A stretch of 5,243 bases of DNA, taken from contig JAJYGE010000103.1 in NCBI GenBank assembly GCA_021785155.1, forward strand, positions 1 to 5,243, read 5' to 3'. The notes beneath the pieces were generated by a model. It searched no databases, was not told the DNA's origin, and saw nothing but the letters and a program-made list of their open reading frames with translations. Numbering within the stretch: the stretch's first letter is position 1; the number at the start of each line of letters is the position of its first letter. Source of the stretch: Planctomycetota bacterium (GTDB lineage: Bacteria > Planctomycetota > Phycisphaerae > WQYP01). Below are positions 5,040 to 5,243 of the stretch, one piece after another. The position numbers and the translations under genes are program-made.

Positions 5040-5243
5040 ATGGACGTAACGCGCTTTAAGGTCGGGCCTTATGAACTGGATTCGCGGCTCATTGTCGGCA
5101 CAGGAAAATATTCTTCACTGGAACTCATGCGGGAATGCCATGCCGCCAGTGGAGCGCAGGTTGTCACGGTAGCGGTACGCCGTGAACGGCTGGTGGATAA
5201 AAATTCCGGGCGGAACATTTTGGATTTTATTGATCCGCGCAAA
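5040..5243 (+). CDS. thiG: thiazole synthase ThiG, N-terminal part only
   Basis: ThiG makes the thiazole phosphate of thiamine from 1-deoxy-D-xylulose 5-phosphate, dehydroglycine and sulfur delivered by ThiS-thiocarboxylate. The visible 68 residues include the family hallmarks [18 protein letters not shown] (13-30), [12 protein letters not shown] (40-51) and [10 protein letters not shown] (59-68). The (beta/alpha)8 family is about 255 residues long, so roughly three quarters, including the catalytic Schiff-base lysine near position 95, lies past the right edge. The frame is open to the last base. It begins 13 bases after thiS and is surely co-transcribed with it. Partial only because of the window edge. 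Confidence 0.95.
   Translation, partial: MDVTRFKVGPYELDSRLIVGTGKYSSLELMRECHAASGAQVVTVAVRRERLVDKNSGRNILDFIDPRK

Overview
The window looks like ordinary chromosome from a planctomycete-like bacterium, possibly Phycisphaerae. This is an inference from three things: a Ser/Thr kinase of the Hanks type next to a PPP-like metallophosphoesterase, a degenerate amidase-fold protein resembling planctomycete amidases, and weak Shine-Dalgarno signals. No rRNA, tRNA, CRISPR array, insertion sequence or phage gene was seen.

Left part, minus strand: a two-gene unit reads right to left. A 340-residue protein with two membrane segments and a long helical-repeat tail (629-1651) is followed after 21 bases by fmt, methionyl-tRNA formyltransferase, which runs off the left edge (1-607). 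A good promoter candidate lies upstream at 1774-1802.

Middle, plus strand: after a divergent, AT-rich control region of about 380 bases comes a membrane-anchored protein of the N-acetylmuramoyl-L-alanine amidase (Amidase_2/PGRP) fold (2034-2750). All of its expected zinc ligands appear to be replaced, so it is probably a pseudoenzyme. Next are a soluble Ser/Thr protein kinase (2925-3857) and a metallophosphoesterase (3866-4717), separated by only 8 bases. They look like an antagonistic phosphorylation pair made from one transcript.

Right part, plus strand: thiS (4826-5026) and the start of thiG (from 5040) make the sulfur carrier and the thiazole synthase of thiamine synthesis. A compact hairpin, but no recognisable TPP riboswitch, precedes thiS.

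The most notable points are the zinc-less amidase fold, the kinase/phosphatase pair with unusual active-site motifs in both partners (HAD for HRD; QELIHGG where PPP enzymes have GDxVDRG), and the uncharacterised membrane repeat protein upstream of fmt. No clearly new multi-gene system is visible.
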